A stretch of 64,000 nucleotides of DNA, from positions 33,585,132-33,649,131 of the forward strand of contig NC_064765.1 in NCBI RefSeq assembly GCF_011397635.1. Reading direction: 5' to 3'. The DNA is from Epinephelus fuscoguttatus (Eukaryota; Chordata; Actinopteri; Perciformes; Serranidae). Positions 12,401 through 23,204 of this stretch are shown piece after piece. Position numbers and translations under genes: made by a program. How positions within the stretch are numbered: position 1 is the stretch's first letter; every line of letters begins with the position of its first letter. The notes under the pieces were generated by a model. It saw only the letters and a list, made by a program, of their open reading frames with translations, made no database searches and had not been told where the DNA came from.

Positions 12401-15400
12401 AGGAACAAGCGTGGCGGGCGCTGGCTGATCACACTCAACAAGCAGCAGAGGAGATTAGACCTGGACCGCTTCTGGCTGGAAACTGTAGGTTTGGCACTAG
12501 CCACTGTCCTTTGTATCTTGTTCAGTGTTGTTACTCAAATGAGTGATGCTGTTTCTCTTGTCTTGAGCCCCTTGTGCACTAATTACCCACGTAACGCTCT
12601 TGTTACACTGCGGAGAGCATACCTGCAGTGAGCCACAGATCAGATTGTTTCAGTGTTGTCATCCTTGTCTTCTATAATACCTCAAACATATGTATGATAT
12701 TGCCTTGACTGCATGCTGAACCGATGATAAGGAGTCACAACACAGTCAAATGAGAGCAACTGAAAATTGGCTTGCTTTCTGCTAAGTGTGCAATCCTCAC
12801 AGTGTTGTAACAGGTTCTTAAAGGTCACTGATAGTGATACAGACATCCAGCAGGCTGTGCCTTTCCAGTAAGCACAGAGCACTTACTTTACTGTTAATAC
12901 TGTAACCACTGGTCTTTCTGGGCTGATTGTTTACCATATGTTAAAGCTGGACTGTGGTACTTTTGTCTCCGCCCTCTGGCAGTGAGAGTAACTACAACAA
13001 ACACTGTAGACACGCGTTTATGACGTATGCCTGCAGGTGAGCTCGCCACATCTCCCCCGTCACCATGAGCATTCTCTTCAAGTCTTATTTTGACTTTAAT
13101 CCTGCCTCTGAATGCTGTGTGTGTGTTTTTTATTTGGAGCATCCACTGCACATACTTTGAGTGAACGCTTAGATTTTCTGTATACAGCAGTTTACGGTGC
13201 TATGGTCTCTCTGCGGTTGAAATAAAATGCATCACATGTTGCACCAGCACGGGAAAGTCGTCTCAGACACCCAATACAAAACTCTAGCGTACTGAGAAAC
13301 ACAGAGAACTTTCCATGGCGGCTTAATCAGCATTGTGTGTACTTGTTTGGATGAATGTAACGGGTGTTCGTTTAGATGTTAAAGTCTTGCACTTAAGCTT
13401 TAAGGTGGAAATAAAAATGATTGTGGACTTTCTCAACAGCTGAGCTGCATCACTGGATTGTTATGATCCCTAGCGCTGGTCCAGGACCTGCAGGGATATC
13501 TGCCTCAACTTGACATAAACTGTGTCATCTGCACATAAAATGTGTTACAGGAAGAATGTTTAAATATCAAACTCATCGGGAGGTCTATAAGCTTGGGGGA
13601 AAAAAAACATAAGAAGGATGGAGTGCTGCTATGCAGTGTAACACTCATAGCTGCCACTAAAAGATGTTTTGTAGTAATCTCTTTTATTCTTCATCTGGCC
13701 ACCAGTGGCAGCACTGAGCTCTCCACTGATAAGCAGCACTCCAGCCTGTGAGCAAGTGAGGACCCCTGCACCGTCTTTCAACTTCAATGATTTGTAATAA
13801 TCGTTGGAAAACACCATTTTCTTTTAGACTAGTTATGTTGTTGTTACTTTACTACCCACTGATGTTGTTTTTGCCCAGATTACAGCTTGCTAAGACATTT
13901 TTCTAGTGTCCAATGAGTTTGTTTTGCCAACATTCTTAATGTAATAAATTTTACGAGTGGATCTGTGATCAGGTGCTGGCATATATCCATGCACACAGTC
14001 CTGGGTTTGGGCTGGTGATGCTGATCATCTAAAACCCTGCCTTGTTTGTCTAGTCTAGTTTCGTCTGGTCAGTCGTGCTGATTAGTTTATGTTAATGTTG
14101 TGTATGTTAATCTATTGTGTGTTGACGTGAAGATTTGGTCAACACTAGAATGATGAAAAGTTCTGGAAATGCCAGCATACCATGGGGAAGACATGAGTTT
14201 AGATAATTGGTCCTTACTATGTTTATATTGGAATGTGCAAGGACAAAAAGATTTTCAAATCCAATTTAAGTATTACTAATACATACCCATTGGTAGCTTT
14301 GTCACCTTCTACCTATGCCAATCCTCAATGCCTATGTGCAGTTTCACATATATTGACCACGTCAGTGAGTAGAAAAACGTGGGACAGACAGAATGACACA
14401 CTGACAGTTTCTGTGATTATGTACAGCATACCATACCATGATTAGTCACACCAAAAATTAGAAGAAAAAAAATACACAAACATTCGGCCACAGGGGGAGC
14501 CACAGTGATCGGTCGCATTTTAGCCATTTTTAAGCATTTTTCTGTTGTTATAGCGCCACCCAGTTGCCAATTAGAGTTAAATTTCTCCAGTCACCTTGAG
14601 ACGTCCTGTTCTACATATCTACCAAGTTTAGTAAAAATCCATATGGCGGTTAGGCCTAGATAAGAAATTAGCTCTCTAACGCCCCCATTTTGTTTGATGG
14701 GGTCAATAATGGAGGGGTCCCCTCAGATTATGTGTGGTCATATGCCTACAAAGTTGCGTGGTGATTGGTGAAACCCTTGAGATGTTATACACCTTTATGT
14801 GATGAGCCACGCCCTCCGCAATATTCATTGCCTTATAGAAGCTCAGTTTTAGTAAGTTTTCCAACTTTTGCCAAGAGGGAACTTTAGATATTGGTCCCTA
14901 GATTATGTTCACCGGGTTTCATGCAGATCGGTCAAACTTCCTAGGAAGAGATCGATTTGAAGTGTTTTTCAAAAAATTAAAAATGGTGAAAAATCTATAT
15001 AACCAGAAGTTATGGGTTCTTGAGGCAAATTTGTTCCTCATGAGGAGAGGCATCTCTGCGCAAAGTTTCATGTCTCTACGACATACGGGGCATGAGATAT
15101 GACCATTCAAAGTTTCAATTTCAATCGGTTGCTATAGCGCCCCCCTTAGACCAATTGGTGTAATATTGCTTCATTTGCATCCTCCCATGACCTTCTACCA
15201 CTGTGCCAAATTTTACATGGACTGACCAAGTCAGTGAGGAGAAAAACGTGGAACAGACACACAGACACACACACAGACAGAGTTTTCGTCATTATATAGT
15301 AAAGATTGCTGAAATAGAAATTATTTATTATTTTTTCATTGGATTTTGGATTATTGCAGAAAATAAGTTCTGCGACAAACAAACATTAATGATACTTACA

Positions 15401-16662
15401 CATTTTGTTCAGCAAGATAATCTTCACAAATGAACACCATTTTTATGATTTTTGAAGCATAAATGCAATCACCAGAAGTAAAAAGCTAATGCTAGGCTAT
15501 AAATAAACTACACCACAGTTGAATGACCTTAATGTCACCACCACAATGAGGCTGTAAATCCATGTTCGGCATGATGGCATTCTGTAGTCTCATTTAGCCA
15601 CGTTGCAACCAGGTTTTTTAAGACATGTAAAAGTTTCCACATTCTCGGATGGAGTATTAACCGATATATGTCAGAAAACAAACTGTGAAAGTCTCTTAGG
15701 CTTGTGTTAACCGCAGACCTTGTTTATCATCCATGTCTAACCAAAAACACATTCAAAAAACTCACTGACTTCAACAAGAGGGATCCACAAGTGCATAAAT
15801 GCTAACTTATCTCCAGATTTTAGGGCTCTGACAAACCAAGCCAACAGTTCCCGCACCATTGTCACCAGTCGGCTGTTTTTCGGACGAATCAGCATGTTGT
15901 ATTTTTCACTAGCTTGTGGTAAATATCATTTGATAATTCAGCATCGGCTAGCTAATGTCTTGAATCCGCCCTTTCAGTCTTCCGGTTTTCCTTGTTGAAT
16001 GATGAATACAGACTACCACCACATGCTGTTATAGAGGTATTTCTTCTCACGCAGGAGCAGAACATACATGCTAGTCAGCTGTAGTCTTTGTGGTGTGTTC
16101 AAGGGCAACTTTTGGCCATTGTCTTGGCCTTTGGGACTCTTGCTGCAGCATTCTATTGCCACAAAGCCTGAAAACATTCTTGTAAAACTGGTGCAGCTAT
16201 GAGAAAGAATCTCAAACTTCTTGCTGATCCATGTGGAGTATTTCTACTTAATCAAGTTGGAGATGTGAATAAACAGGTTATGACAATAGCTTTTGTTCCA
16301 CTTCATCTCTTCAACAGCTCCTGTGCCTAGTCGGAGAGGCCTTTGACGACTACAGCGATGACGTCTGTGGAGCTGTGGTCAACATCCGCACGAAAGGAGA
16401 TAAAATAGCCGTCTGGACATCAGACTATGAGAACCGGGATGCTGTAACACACATAGGGTGAGGCGTGTCTTCTGCATCAAAACATTTCCATTCATAAATA
16501 CAGATGATTCCCTGCATCCTCTCACGGTGTCTTTCTTCTGTTAACAGGAGAGTTTACAAGGAGCGCTTGGGGCTTCCCATGAAGATGACTATCGGCTACC
16601 AATCTCACGCAGACACAGCTACCAAAAGCGGTTCAACCACCAAGAACAAATTTGTTGTTTGA
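447..16662 (+). CDS. eif4e: Eukaryotic translation initiation factor 4E, seven coding exons
   Basis: Binds the m7G cap of mRNA and, through eIF4G, recruits the ribosome in the cytoplasm; 4E-BPs compete for the same surface. Coding exons are 447-464, 3046-3149, 7108-7203, 7351-7414, 12371-12484, 16318-16457 and 16548-16662. They total 651 bases, 216 residues plus stop; the human protein has 217. All introns are GT-AG and the frame holds throughout. Cap-stacking tryptophans are W55 and W101, with E102, R156, K161 and W165 completing the pocket. The dorsal eIF4G/4E-BP surface has H36-P37-L38, V68, W72 and L130. S208 is the counterpart of human Mnk site S209. Residues 1-32 are the variable, acidic N-terminal tail. 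Differences from human include T64 for Lys and M190 for Pro. Teleosts have several eIF4E-1 paralogs; the N-terminus MATAEP and the exon-2 tail suggest eif4ea, but I cannot settle this without a tree. Confidence 0.96.
465..2067. other. eif4e intron 1, first part
   Basis: Intronic sequence. A T-run facing an A-rich run (about 1418-1485) could form a hairpin. No exon or recognisable repeat otherwise. Confidence 0.6.
2072..2937 (-). mobile_element. TTAA-flanked MITE, piggyBac-like, copy 1
   Basis: Flanked by TTAA at 2068-2071 and 2938-2941. Its ends are inverted: CCTCCTGTGATC on the left, and GGTCACAGGAAG on the right. TTAA target duplication is typical of piggyBac-type transposases. No transposase frame is present, so it is non-autonomous. 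It is similar in reverse orientation to the shorter element at 43906-44391, including the GTCCTCATATGAGGAC-like palindrome near one end and the AGCTATTTGGGATTAGTAGGACC segment near the other (given in part). It lies in eif4e intron 1, antisense relative to the second copy. Confidence 0.75.
3046..3149 (+). CDS. eif4e: eif4e coding exon 2
   Basis: Preceded by a pyrimidine tract and TTTTAG, followed by GTTAGA. Encodes residues 7-40 plus two bases of R41: the acidic tail, then the start of the conserved core (NPEAYIKHPLQNR). HPL at 36-38 contributes to the eIF4G/4E-BP contact surface in the family. Confidence 0.93.
3150..5520. other. eif4e intron 2, first part
   Basis: Intronic, AT-rich from about 3.9 kb on. 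Short open frames at 3151-3537 on the - strand have no recognisable domain. I see no exon or clear mobile element here. Confidence 0.5.
5521..6080 (+). repeat. Probable teleost interspersed repeat in intron 2
   Basis: Starts with GTTAAAGGGATAGTTTGGAT and continues through a CTTATCCATAGTC / GTATAACATACAGTAGATG region that I recognise as a common teleost dispersed repeat. The right boundary is uncertain and no terminal repeat was confirmed. Confidence 0.45.
6319..6650 (+). repeat. Truncated copy of TTTAAAGGGACAG-type element
   Basis: Begins TTAAAGGGACAGGTCATCCC and shares long stretches with 53771-54000 (CTGCCTTCTCTCC, GATGGCACT-CAGCTCGTGG-like) and with 54556-54600 (TAGGAACTATTTTC). The right terminal repeat is missing. 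It is the same family as the fuller element at 53771-54898. Confidence 0.65.
6651..7107. other. eif4e intron 2, end
   Basis: Intronic sequence leading to the exon 3 acceptor. Nothing else recognised. Confidence 0.5.
7108..7203 (+). CDS. eif4e: eif4e coding exon 3
   Basis: Acceptor CCAACAG, donor GTAAGG. Encodes residues 41-72 and two bases of A73. Contains cap-stacking W55 and the dorsal-surface residues V68 and W72. T64 replaces the lysine of human eIF4E within the LISxFDTVEDFW segment. Confidence 0.95.
7351..7414 (+). CDS. eif4e: eif4e coding exon 4
   Basis: Acceptor TTATTTCAG, donor GTACGT, separated from exon 3 by a 147-base intron. Encodes the end of A73 and residues 74-94 (LYNHIQLSSNLMSGCDYSLF then K). 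N76 matches the human lateral-surface residue N77. Confidence 0.94.
7415..8160. other. eif4e intron 4, first part
   Basis: Intronic. A 106-codon open frame at 7504-7824 has no recognisable domain or splice context and looks like chance. Confidence 0.5.
8161..8335. mobile_element. Small inverted-repeat element (175 bp)
   Basis: 30-base arms at 8161-8190 and 8306-8335 are inverted copies with only a few mismatches (CTCAAGGAGAGGTCTCATTC against GAATGAGACTTCTCCTTGAG). The size and structure fit a MITE or a strong hairpin. No target duplication was identified. Confidence 0.6.
8476..8747. repeat. Tc1 left inverted repeat
   Basis: Matches the reverse complement of 9829-10102 with few mismatches. 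Because the right copy extends into the transposase coding end, this left arm carries an antisense image of the last 35 or so codons of the transposase. Confidence 0.85.
8889..9938 (+). pseudogene. Tc1-type transposase, one short lesion
   Basis: Cut-and-paste transposase, about 349 codons; the family usually has about 340. Begins MARTNQLTKEKG at 8889; the open frame extends upstream to 8790 but similarity starts here. Two helix-turn-helix domains fill residues 1-115 or so, with a GRPR AT-hook-like linker (RKGRPRVT). The DDE catalytic residues are visible: D in WSDESKFEIF, D in FQQDNDPKHTS and E in SPDLNPIEMVWGELD. Between 9385 and 9420 the reading goes out of frame and back, producing TGA at 9402-9404; the expected family segment here is one residue longer, consistent with losses of one and two bases. 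Both sides are otherwise open in the same frame. As it stands it should give only the DNA-binding half. Confidence 0.92.
9829..10102. repeat. Tc1 right inverted repeat
   Basis: Mirror of 8476-8747. Its first 110 bases or so are transposase coding sequence (from TISGDYLLKL to the stop at 9936-9938); the remainder is noncoding. Confidence 0.85.
10137..11372. mobile_element. Probable non-autonomous DNA transposon
   Basis: Left end near AGACCTTTTTACACAGATAT and right end near GGCGGTGTAAAAGGGGCTAC are roughly inverted, and ATTTTTACACAGAACC-like motifs recur inside (10208, 10666). GC-richer than the surrounding intron, with no transposase. It begins 35 bases after the Tc1 right end. The boundaries are approximate and the family is not assigned. 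Open frames inside (10804-11052 -, 11143-11511 +) have no recognised domain. Confidence 0.5.
11373..12370. other. eif4e intron 4, end
   Basis: Intronic, AT-rich, leading to the exon 5 acceptor. No repeat or gene recognised. Confidence 0.5.
12371..12484 (+). CDS. eif4e: eif4e coding exon 5
   Basis: Acceptor GTTGCTGCAG, donor GTAGGT. 38 whole codons, residues 95-132. Contains W101 and E102, which stack on and hydrogen-bond to the methylated guanine, and L130-E131 of the dorsal surface. The open frame runs on into the intron, but protein similarity stops at the donor. Confidence 0.95.
12485..14230. other. eif4e intron 5, first part
   Basis: Intronic. The stretch 12945-13790 is GC-richer and repeat-like in texture, but I found no terminal repeats or target duplication. 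No exon seen. Confidence 0.4.
14281..15300 (+). repeat. Teleost dispersed repeat with related ends
   Basis: A segment ending GAGTAGAAAAACGTGGGACA (14366-14390) recurs diverged near 15230-15260 (GAGGAGAAAAACGTGGAACA), each preceded by CCTTCTACC and followed by an ACAGACA tract. Between them are GCGCCACC / GCGCCCCCC motifs typical of a common fish dispersed repeat ending in CAGACAGAG...TCATTATATAGTA. This looks like two partial copies, or one copy plus a displaced end. The class is not assigned. Confidence 0.6.
15301..16317. other. eif4e intron 5, end
   Basis: Intronic sequence before exon 6. Nothing recognised. Confidence 0.5.
16318..16457 (+). CDS. eif4e: eif4e coding exon 6
   Basis: Acceptor TCAACAG, donor GTGAGG. 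Residues 133-178 and two bases of G179. Contains R156 and K161, which contact the cap phosphates in the family, and W165, which touches the N7-methyl group. Confidence 0.95.
16548..16662 (+). CDS. eif4e: eif4e coding exon 7 and stop
   Basis: Acceptor TTAACAG after a 90-base intron. Residues 179-216 and TGA at 16660-16662. Ends with the family signature GSTTKNKFVV. S208 corresponds to the Mnk-phosphorylated serine. M190 replaces the second proline of the usual GLPPK turn. Confidence 0.95.
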
Positions 16663-17285
16663 GAAATGCCCTATGTGCCTCTTTCATTTTCTTGTCTTAT
16701 TTGTTGTTGGTTCATATGTTTACTTTGCTGCAAAGACTCTGCGGAAATGCAATCTGGAAGAAGAAAAAAATAACGATCCAAGACTACATGCCAAGTGTTT
16801 CCATAACCTGCCCAGGACTTGAACCACAGGAAAAAAAACACAGAAAACAGATGAACATGAATCTTCCAAAACACTAACAATGAGAGGTATTATTAGTGGA
16901 TAAGATTTAGAGTGCTGCATACTCTACTAAAGAAATTTGTGCTGATTTTTTTTCTTTAATGTCAGGGAATCCTGAAATGCAAAAAAAATGTATATTTCTC
17001 TCCCAGTCACTACAGCATTGTTGGGTTGCTGTAATCCTTAATGACATTAAACCCTTTTAATTTATTATTAATTTGCCTGCATATGATTAGATTGTTAGGC
17101 CTCTGTTTTATGCTTTTTTTTTGCCTTGAACTGTTGCACGTAATCAACCTTTTAAAAGTATTTCATGACTCATATTCATTTGAGTGTTAATATAATTAAA
17201 ACATTGGTTTTGCAATTATTAGTTGTTAAATTGTGTAATACTTTTTTGCAACCTGTAATTGGTACATTCCCTGTCATAAAAGATT
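16663..17285 (+). other. eif4e: eif4e 3' UTR (approximate)
   Basis: AT-rich sequence after the stop codon with several T-runs. No canonical AATAAA was seen in the first 600 bases. The variant signal ATTAAA occurs at 17046-17051 and 17195-17200, and CATAAA near 17275, so the transcript probably ends between about 17.07 and 17.30 kb. Alternative polyadenylation is possible. Confidence 0.55.
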
Positions 17286-17289
17286 TGCC

Positions 17290-20285
17290 TTTTGACTTGC
17301 AGTGGTGCTGTATTGGAGGATATTGACCTTTAGTTGCTGAGGACGTCTACTGTAGACCATCCAATAGTTTTCCACTGGTTTACATTCCTAGTGTATGAAA
17401 CAAGAATACCGACAGAGACATGTTCTGTCTCAGGAAAACAACAAAGTCCTTTCCTCAGCTTCCAAATAGCGTAGGATTCACCATGCGCCTTATTCAAAGT
17501 GCCTAATTCAGACCTACCCACCTCCTCCCCATCATCTCAAGTTCCCTTAAAATGTCAGTATAAAAAGAACTTTGAAAGAAAAGGTTACTTTGGGCAACAT
17601 GGCTTCCCATCTTCTTCCCATCGCCACCTTTAAAAATGTCACTTCAACATGACAAATGTCATCACGTTCTCAAGGATGGGCATTCTTTAAGCCAGCAGGC
17701 GAAGCATCTCCTACAAGATCGTTTCTTGATCTGATGAAGCGTTAAGTGACTGTCGGAGCTTCATTAGGGCCTTGTTGAAGTTACGGCATGCTTGTGGTAG
17801 TAACCTTTAAAGGCCAGCTGATCCATCATGTAAGACACAAGCATGCACTCAAATGATAAACAGTAGTGAGTAATATGTATGTTTATAGCACCTTGGTAGA
17901 GCTGACATCACAAAGAGCATTGCAATAAGGGCAACATGAGAGAACCTAAGTCGTCCCTGTGAGCATCCCACATCCACTGTGCTATATAGAGCATTGTGAT
18001 GGGTGGAAGGGGTCAAAAAGTCAAACCGTCCTACAAACTCATGCCACTGTTCTAAACAGTGCCTCCAGGATTTTACTGGCTGTTTTGGGCATTGTTGCAG
18101 CATAATTGCGATGCATCTTGCAGATTTATAGGCATTTTTGGCAACGAAAAATCTTGCAGTGAAAACTGCAAGAGTAGTTGTGATGCTGTCTCAGATTCTG
18201 AGCTTAGTATTATGAGCAGTCAGTGTTTCCCATAGAGTTAGAATCTAGCTGTGACGGTGGGGATTGTGGAGGGGACATCCGTTCTAAGACACTGCTTAAG
18301 GACCGTATCTATGAGCCGCTCTTCTCCTGGTCTCTTCCCAGATAGCATGAGCTAACACGGCATAACCTGATTTCACCCCTACTCATCATATTTTGCCGCT
18401 TGGGCAGAAGCCTCTCAGCAGAAAACATCAGACACCAAGCTGTTAATCTCACACCGACACCAAAACGGTTCGACTCTGACATTAAACCTGTTAGTAACCT
18501 TTAGGAAACGTTAGCCATGTGATGCTAACAGTTAGCTCTGTCATTGTGTTTGTGTGTACTCAGTCCCACAGCTGCAGTCTCATGATAAAGAGAGAGAAAG
18601 AGCTGAGTGAAACATTGCACTGCATGCAGCTCTGCCACGACAATAGATTCTACCAGTTTTAAATAGTAAAATTTGCCATAAATTCACGGGGTTTGGCTGA
18701 ATTTGCATTTTTTCCGATTGCAATATCACTACATCCTGCAGGGACTGAAAAATAACCACCTTTTTTGGGGGTATAATTCATTAAAAACCACAGATTACTG
18801 GTTCTCGTGAAAATAAAACTATTCTGGGTGTTTTAAGTAACCATTTTATTCCTATACTATTTTCCTTATCACACACACACACACCCAGTTACACAAACAG
18901 GCCTCTATCACTTTGTGATTTACACTACACTTAGCACTAACCTGCGTATCTTATCTAACTCATCTTAGTACTTCACAGCAGCCTCTGTCATGGTGATTTG
19001 TTTTGTCTGTTGTCCACTTGTTTCAGCCATTTTGTCATTTGATGTCTGTGTTCCACCATAATGTTGCACACTGGGGAAAACAGTTTACCCCCATTTTCCT
19101 AGAGAACATCACATCTTTTTGTTGGTAAATGTGAGATGTTCATGTTGCAAAATCAGGTCCAAGGAAGTTTGGTGACTTGTGGGAAACAATGATTGGTCAA
19201 ACTTGTAGAAAAGTGTCAGTGATTGGACAAAATTGCAAGGTTGCACAGAATCCATTGGTGGATTGATTGACATTGCGATTGCGACATGGCAACCTCCTGG
19301 AGGGGCTGACTACACCAGCCTGCTGCACCAAACATGACACTGAATTAATGCCTGTAATATGTAACTTATTACCAAGATGATTAGCTACAGGTAAAAAGGT
19401 TAAAAAAAAAAAATTACACTCTAAATTTAACATTAATATATTTCCATAACATTTTGGTTTTAATTCAATAAATGACATTTTTCAGATGTTTTAATGTTAT
19501 GGTATCTCTCAGTCATCATAATGTTTTATTACATTTATAGTGAAAGTATACAAAACCATGAGAAATATCTAAGAACTCATCTGCTTCATTATTTGGATCA
19601 AGGCTTGAATTTTTATATATGTGCAAGAATGAGTCCAAAAACCCAGAATGAGTTAGCATTTTAGCACTCCCAGGTTCCCTCGTCTTTAAGTCATAGGGTT
19701 TTTTGAATGGGATTTTAGTTAGATGCCGGAGAGAAGGTGTGTGATTAACACAAGCAGAAGAGACTTCCACATTTTGTTCTATGACATAAAGTACATCTGT
19801 AAATACCCCACTTGTGGATTTTAAACTTTTTATGTGTCTTAAAAAAGGCGATTGCTTTCAAGTGGCTAAATGAGACTACAGAGTGTCATCACACTGAAGG
19901 AGGATTTAAAGCCTTGTGGTGATGATGCAAAGGTCATGTGACCACAGTGTAATTTGTGTGTAGCCTAATGGTACTTCTCTGATTGCATTTAGGCTTCAAA
20001 AGCCATTAAAGTGGTGTCTGTTTGTGAGGATTATCTTGCTGAACAAAACATGGAAGTATTATATGCGTTTGTTTGCCACAAAGCTGATTTTCTTCAATAA
20101 TCCAAAATCCAATAGAAAAATCCCCTTGGTGTTTTGTTGAAGAAGAAGAGGAGGAAGATATACTATATTACTCTCCGAGGGGAAGTACATTCTTTTCACT
20201 CTGTTGTCATGTACACACAGGCTAGAAATACACACACATGTGCGAACAGGACTTATACATGCATTAAATGGAGAGGTGTCAGAGT
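17290..20285. other. Intergenic, no gene seen
   Basis: AT-rich intergenic DNA. A 23-base segment at 17978-18000 (starting TGTGCTATATAGAGCATTG) recurs exactly at 24022-24044. No gene or intact mobile element recognised. Confidence 0.5.
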
Positions 20286-20289
20286 GAAG

Positions 20290-20475
20290 GGGGCTGCCCA
20301 TGAACAGGCGCCTTGGGCAGTTGTGGTGCCTTGCTCAAGGGCAAGTACCCAAGAGGCAGATATGCACATCTCCAGCTACCAGTCCACACTCCATATTTGG
20401 TCCAGACGGTGACTTGAGCTGGCAACCCTCTAGTTGCCAACCCAAGTCCCTATGGACTGAGCTACTGCCGCAAAA
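20290..20475 (+). repeat. SINE-like teleost repeat
   Basis: Contains GGTGCCTTGCTCAAGGGCA, then CTTGAGCTGGCAACCCTC and ACTGAGCTACTGCCGC, an arrangement I recognise from a common fish dispersed repeat with a tRNA-like antisense region. Diverged; boundaries approximate. Confidence 0.55.
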
Positions 20476-20743
20476 TTTGTGTTTCCTAGGATGGTGAAGG
20501 GCATGAACCACCTAACTCTCTCTACGATTGGCCAGTAGTTGTTGCCTTTATTCGTTGAATTGGTTAGGTTTAGGCAAAAGCAGTAATTATATTGGTTAGG
20601 GTTAGGGTAAGAATGTTAGGGTAAGCTAATCAAATGCAGAGTAAGGCAGAGTAGGGTGGATCAGTCCTTTGCTCTCCAAGGAAAAGCAAATTTGTGATAA
20701 GGGAACCAGGGCAACGCTGACTTCTAAGTCAGGCTACAAAAAA

Positions 20744-20775
20744 AGAGAAAGAAAGAAAGAAAGAAAGAAAGAAAA
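20744..20775. repeat. (GAAA)n microsatellite
   Basis: About eight GAAA units, 32 bases, uninterrupted. Confidence 0.95.
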
Positions 20776-20779
20776 ACGT

Positions 20780-22950
20780 CATCCGCTGCAGCACTCTACA
20801 TTAAAGAAGCGTAACGCACTCACTGGGAAGAACATTGCTTGTTTCTTCTCTGAATTAACAAGATTGTTATCTCAGAATTCTGAGAAAAGTATGCATGTAG
20901 AAAAAAACAGAGGACTCTAATCTTCTTGAGTTACCAAGGTTATTATCTTCTTAATTCAAAAAAACATCAGCAGATTTTTTTTTCACAAGTGAATGCATTA
21001 CACTTCTGTAGAAATTGAAATTCTTTTGACATTTTTATATGCCACGTTCAACTGTTTGCACGCGTGTCTCCCACAGTTATGTCATTGTTTCATGCACCAC
21101 CTGCCACCACCTACACAGCACAACTGAGAAGCATTCACACATTCAAGCTGCTCTCTTTTCTTAATTGTTGTCGGGGAGCTTCTGTAAAGCCTGCTACTCC
21201 TCGTTATAAAATTCTCACTGTTGTAACAATAATTAACCTTGATCAATATCCCAAACTATGCTGTGTTGGGCCTTTTAATCTGAGGGAATTAGGCCTGGAA
21301 AGTCCTTGAAAAGCCCTTCAATTTGATGTGTAAAAGGGTGTGGGAACCCTGTTCATTTTTTGGTGAGAGGTGTTTATTCAACTTTATTGTCATTTTGGAG
21401 GCTGTAACTTGTGGTGATGTTGAATTGCGTCGCACCGAGAGGTGTTAAAGTATTTAGTCTAGGCTCTGGTATAAATGGAGTGGACAAAATATTCAATTAT
21501 TTATCTGAACAGTGCAATAAAGCAGAAATTTGAGTCACTGACATAAAAGGGTACAGAGAGAGAGTACATACAGAGTATTATTTGTAAAGTTATGGCATGT
21601 GGTAATAACTGCAGGTTTGTCCACATTTTGCATTTATTGAAAACTGCCCACCAACACAGATGAATAAAATATGTTTCATGTTTGTGTTGTGAATAGTAAT
21701 AAAATCAAATGGCCCAGTGCGTGCAGACAGGTAAACACAAGGCCAGTGACACGGTCACTTTATTAAATGGGGTTACAGACTAACCTTGGCAGCAATGAAT
21801 GCAATCAATGTGGTAAATTGAATTGAGCACAGTTTCTCAGTCTCCAGTCGGCCCCAGTTGCCGCAGGACCTCCTTGTTTTCCAATCAGAGGCACTTATCG
21901 AGATCCCAAACCCTCCGATGTGAGATAAGCGGTCAAATCAATCGGGCACAAGGACGTAATCCAGCAGGGGAAATATGAAATGAAGGCTAAATTCCACACA
22001 GACTTCCGAAAGGAAAAAGTATTGCTGGAGCAATTTGATTTAGAGCTATAACTCTGACCCAAATCCAGCAGAAAAGCACAAAGAGCCTCAACAAAATATT
22101 ATTACTGTGGAATATTTATCCAGCTGACTTGTTTTAGGGCTGAATTGGGGCATTCGTGTTGGAGCTATGTGGCTCCAGGCAGGTTTTAATAGGTAATCAT
22201 TTCACTGCTGTCCATCACTTTACACTGGAGGGAGCTGCAACCCCATTTCACTTTAAACTGGTGCTTGTAAGGCCAGTAGGCAGTACAGGGGATGGATTTG
22301 TTTACAGCCGTAAGTCTACATCCTGCAGGCTTTCATCTTAAAAGGCAGTGATTTAGGGGCTCAGTGTTGTGTGGATTACACTGTGGTCTTGTCTGTCTTC
22401 CTGGGTGTTTCCTATCTGGGGCTTTGATGGTGGCAGCTCACAATTCAGAGGGAAAGAAATTAAGTTAGGCAGCAACACGAGCTGAAAAATGTATTGTTTG
22501 TGTGCTGAGGTGAGGAGGGAATTTCAGACAATCTGCAAAAGCATAAAACATCAAAAAGGAGCTTTTCTGTGTGTTAGTATGTGTGGCAGTGTAATGGGTG
22601 GATACTAATGTCAAGTAGCAGGGTATACAGTGAATGAGATTTCATTAAATTATCTGTAGGCCTATCTGCAACACATTTAACTGTCTCTGTATCTATATTC
22701 GGATAGAAGATGGGAAGTGGGTGTGGTTTATACAGGAAGCCACGTCATATTTCTACACTATTACTAGTTTTATGAGCTGCCTATATGCCTTTGAAATAAA
22801 TCCTGAACTAAATAAATAAGAAAATAAGTATATATGAATAGATGTAAATATAAATAAATCTGCCTTATTCCCAGCCCCCATGATACCTGGTGTGAATTAT
22901 GGCCATGACTTCCGGGGCTGAACCGGAACCAGTGTTTTCAAGTCAAACTG
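20780..22950. other. Intergenic, no gene seen
   Basis: Mixed-composition intergenic DNA without recognisable gene or repeat. 21.7-22.3 kb is low in repeat texture and could be conserved noncoding sequence, which I cannot test. Confidence 0.4.
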
Positions 22951-22954
22951 GCCA

Positions 22955-23190
22955 ACCCAGTCTCACTCACTAGAATATAGGTGCTTGGTCAGTGACTTCC
23001 AGTGTCAGACACCAACAAAAAACAGCTTTGGCATGATACGCAGCCAGTCGCTGTTATTGTATAACAGTGAAATGCAGCGGGGCAGGAGGGAGGGGTGATG
23101 GATGCATCCAACAACCACCGACTTTCCCCCAGAGGCCAGCTTCCTCTTCTCATAAGATTCTAAAGCCAAACCCTGTTCTTTTTTTCTATT
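22955..23190 (+). repeat. Dispersed repeat, copy A
   Basis: Shares its order of motifs with 40884-41080: CCCAGTCTCACTC / GGTCTCACTC, GTGACTT-CAG-TCAGA, GGCATGATACxCxGCxAGTxGC, then AAGATTCTAAAGCCAAACCC. Diverged direct copies about 18 kb apart. Class not assigned. Confidence 0.65.
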
Positions 23191-23204
23191 TTCCTATATT
23201 TTTC

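Noticed and set aside
12362..12631. 89-codon frame as a longer eif4e exon 5
   Set aside because: Similarity to eIF4E stops precisely at the GTAGGT donor at 12485; the rest is intron.
20583..20620. Possible interstitial telomere (GGTTAGGGTTAGGG)
   Set aside because: Only about two TTAGGG units, grading into the dispersed GGTTAGGTTTAGG motif found elsewhere in the window.
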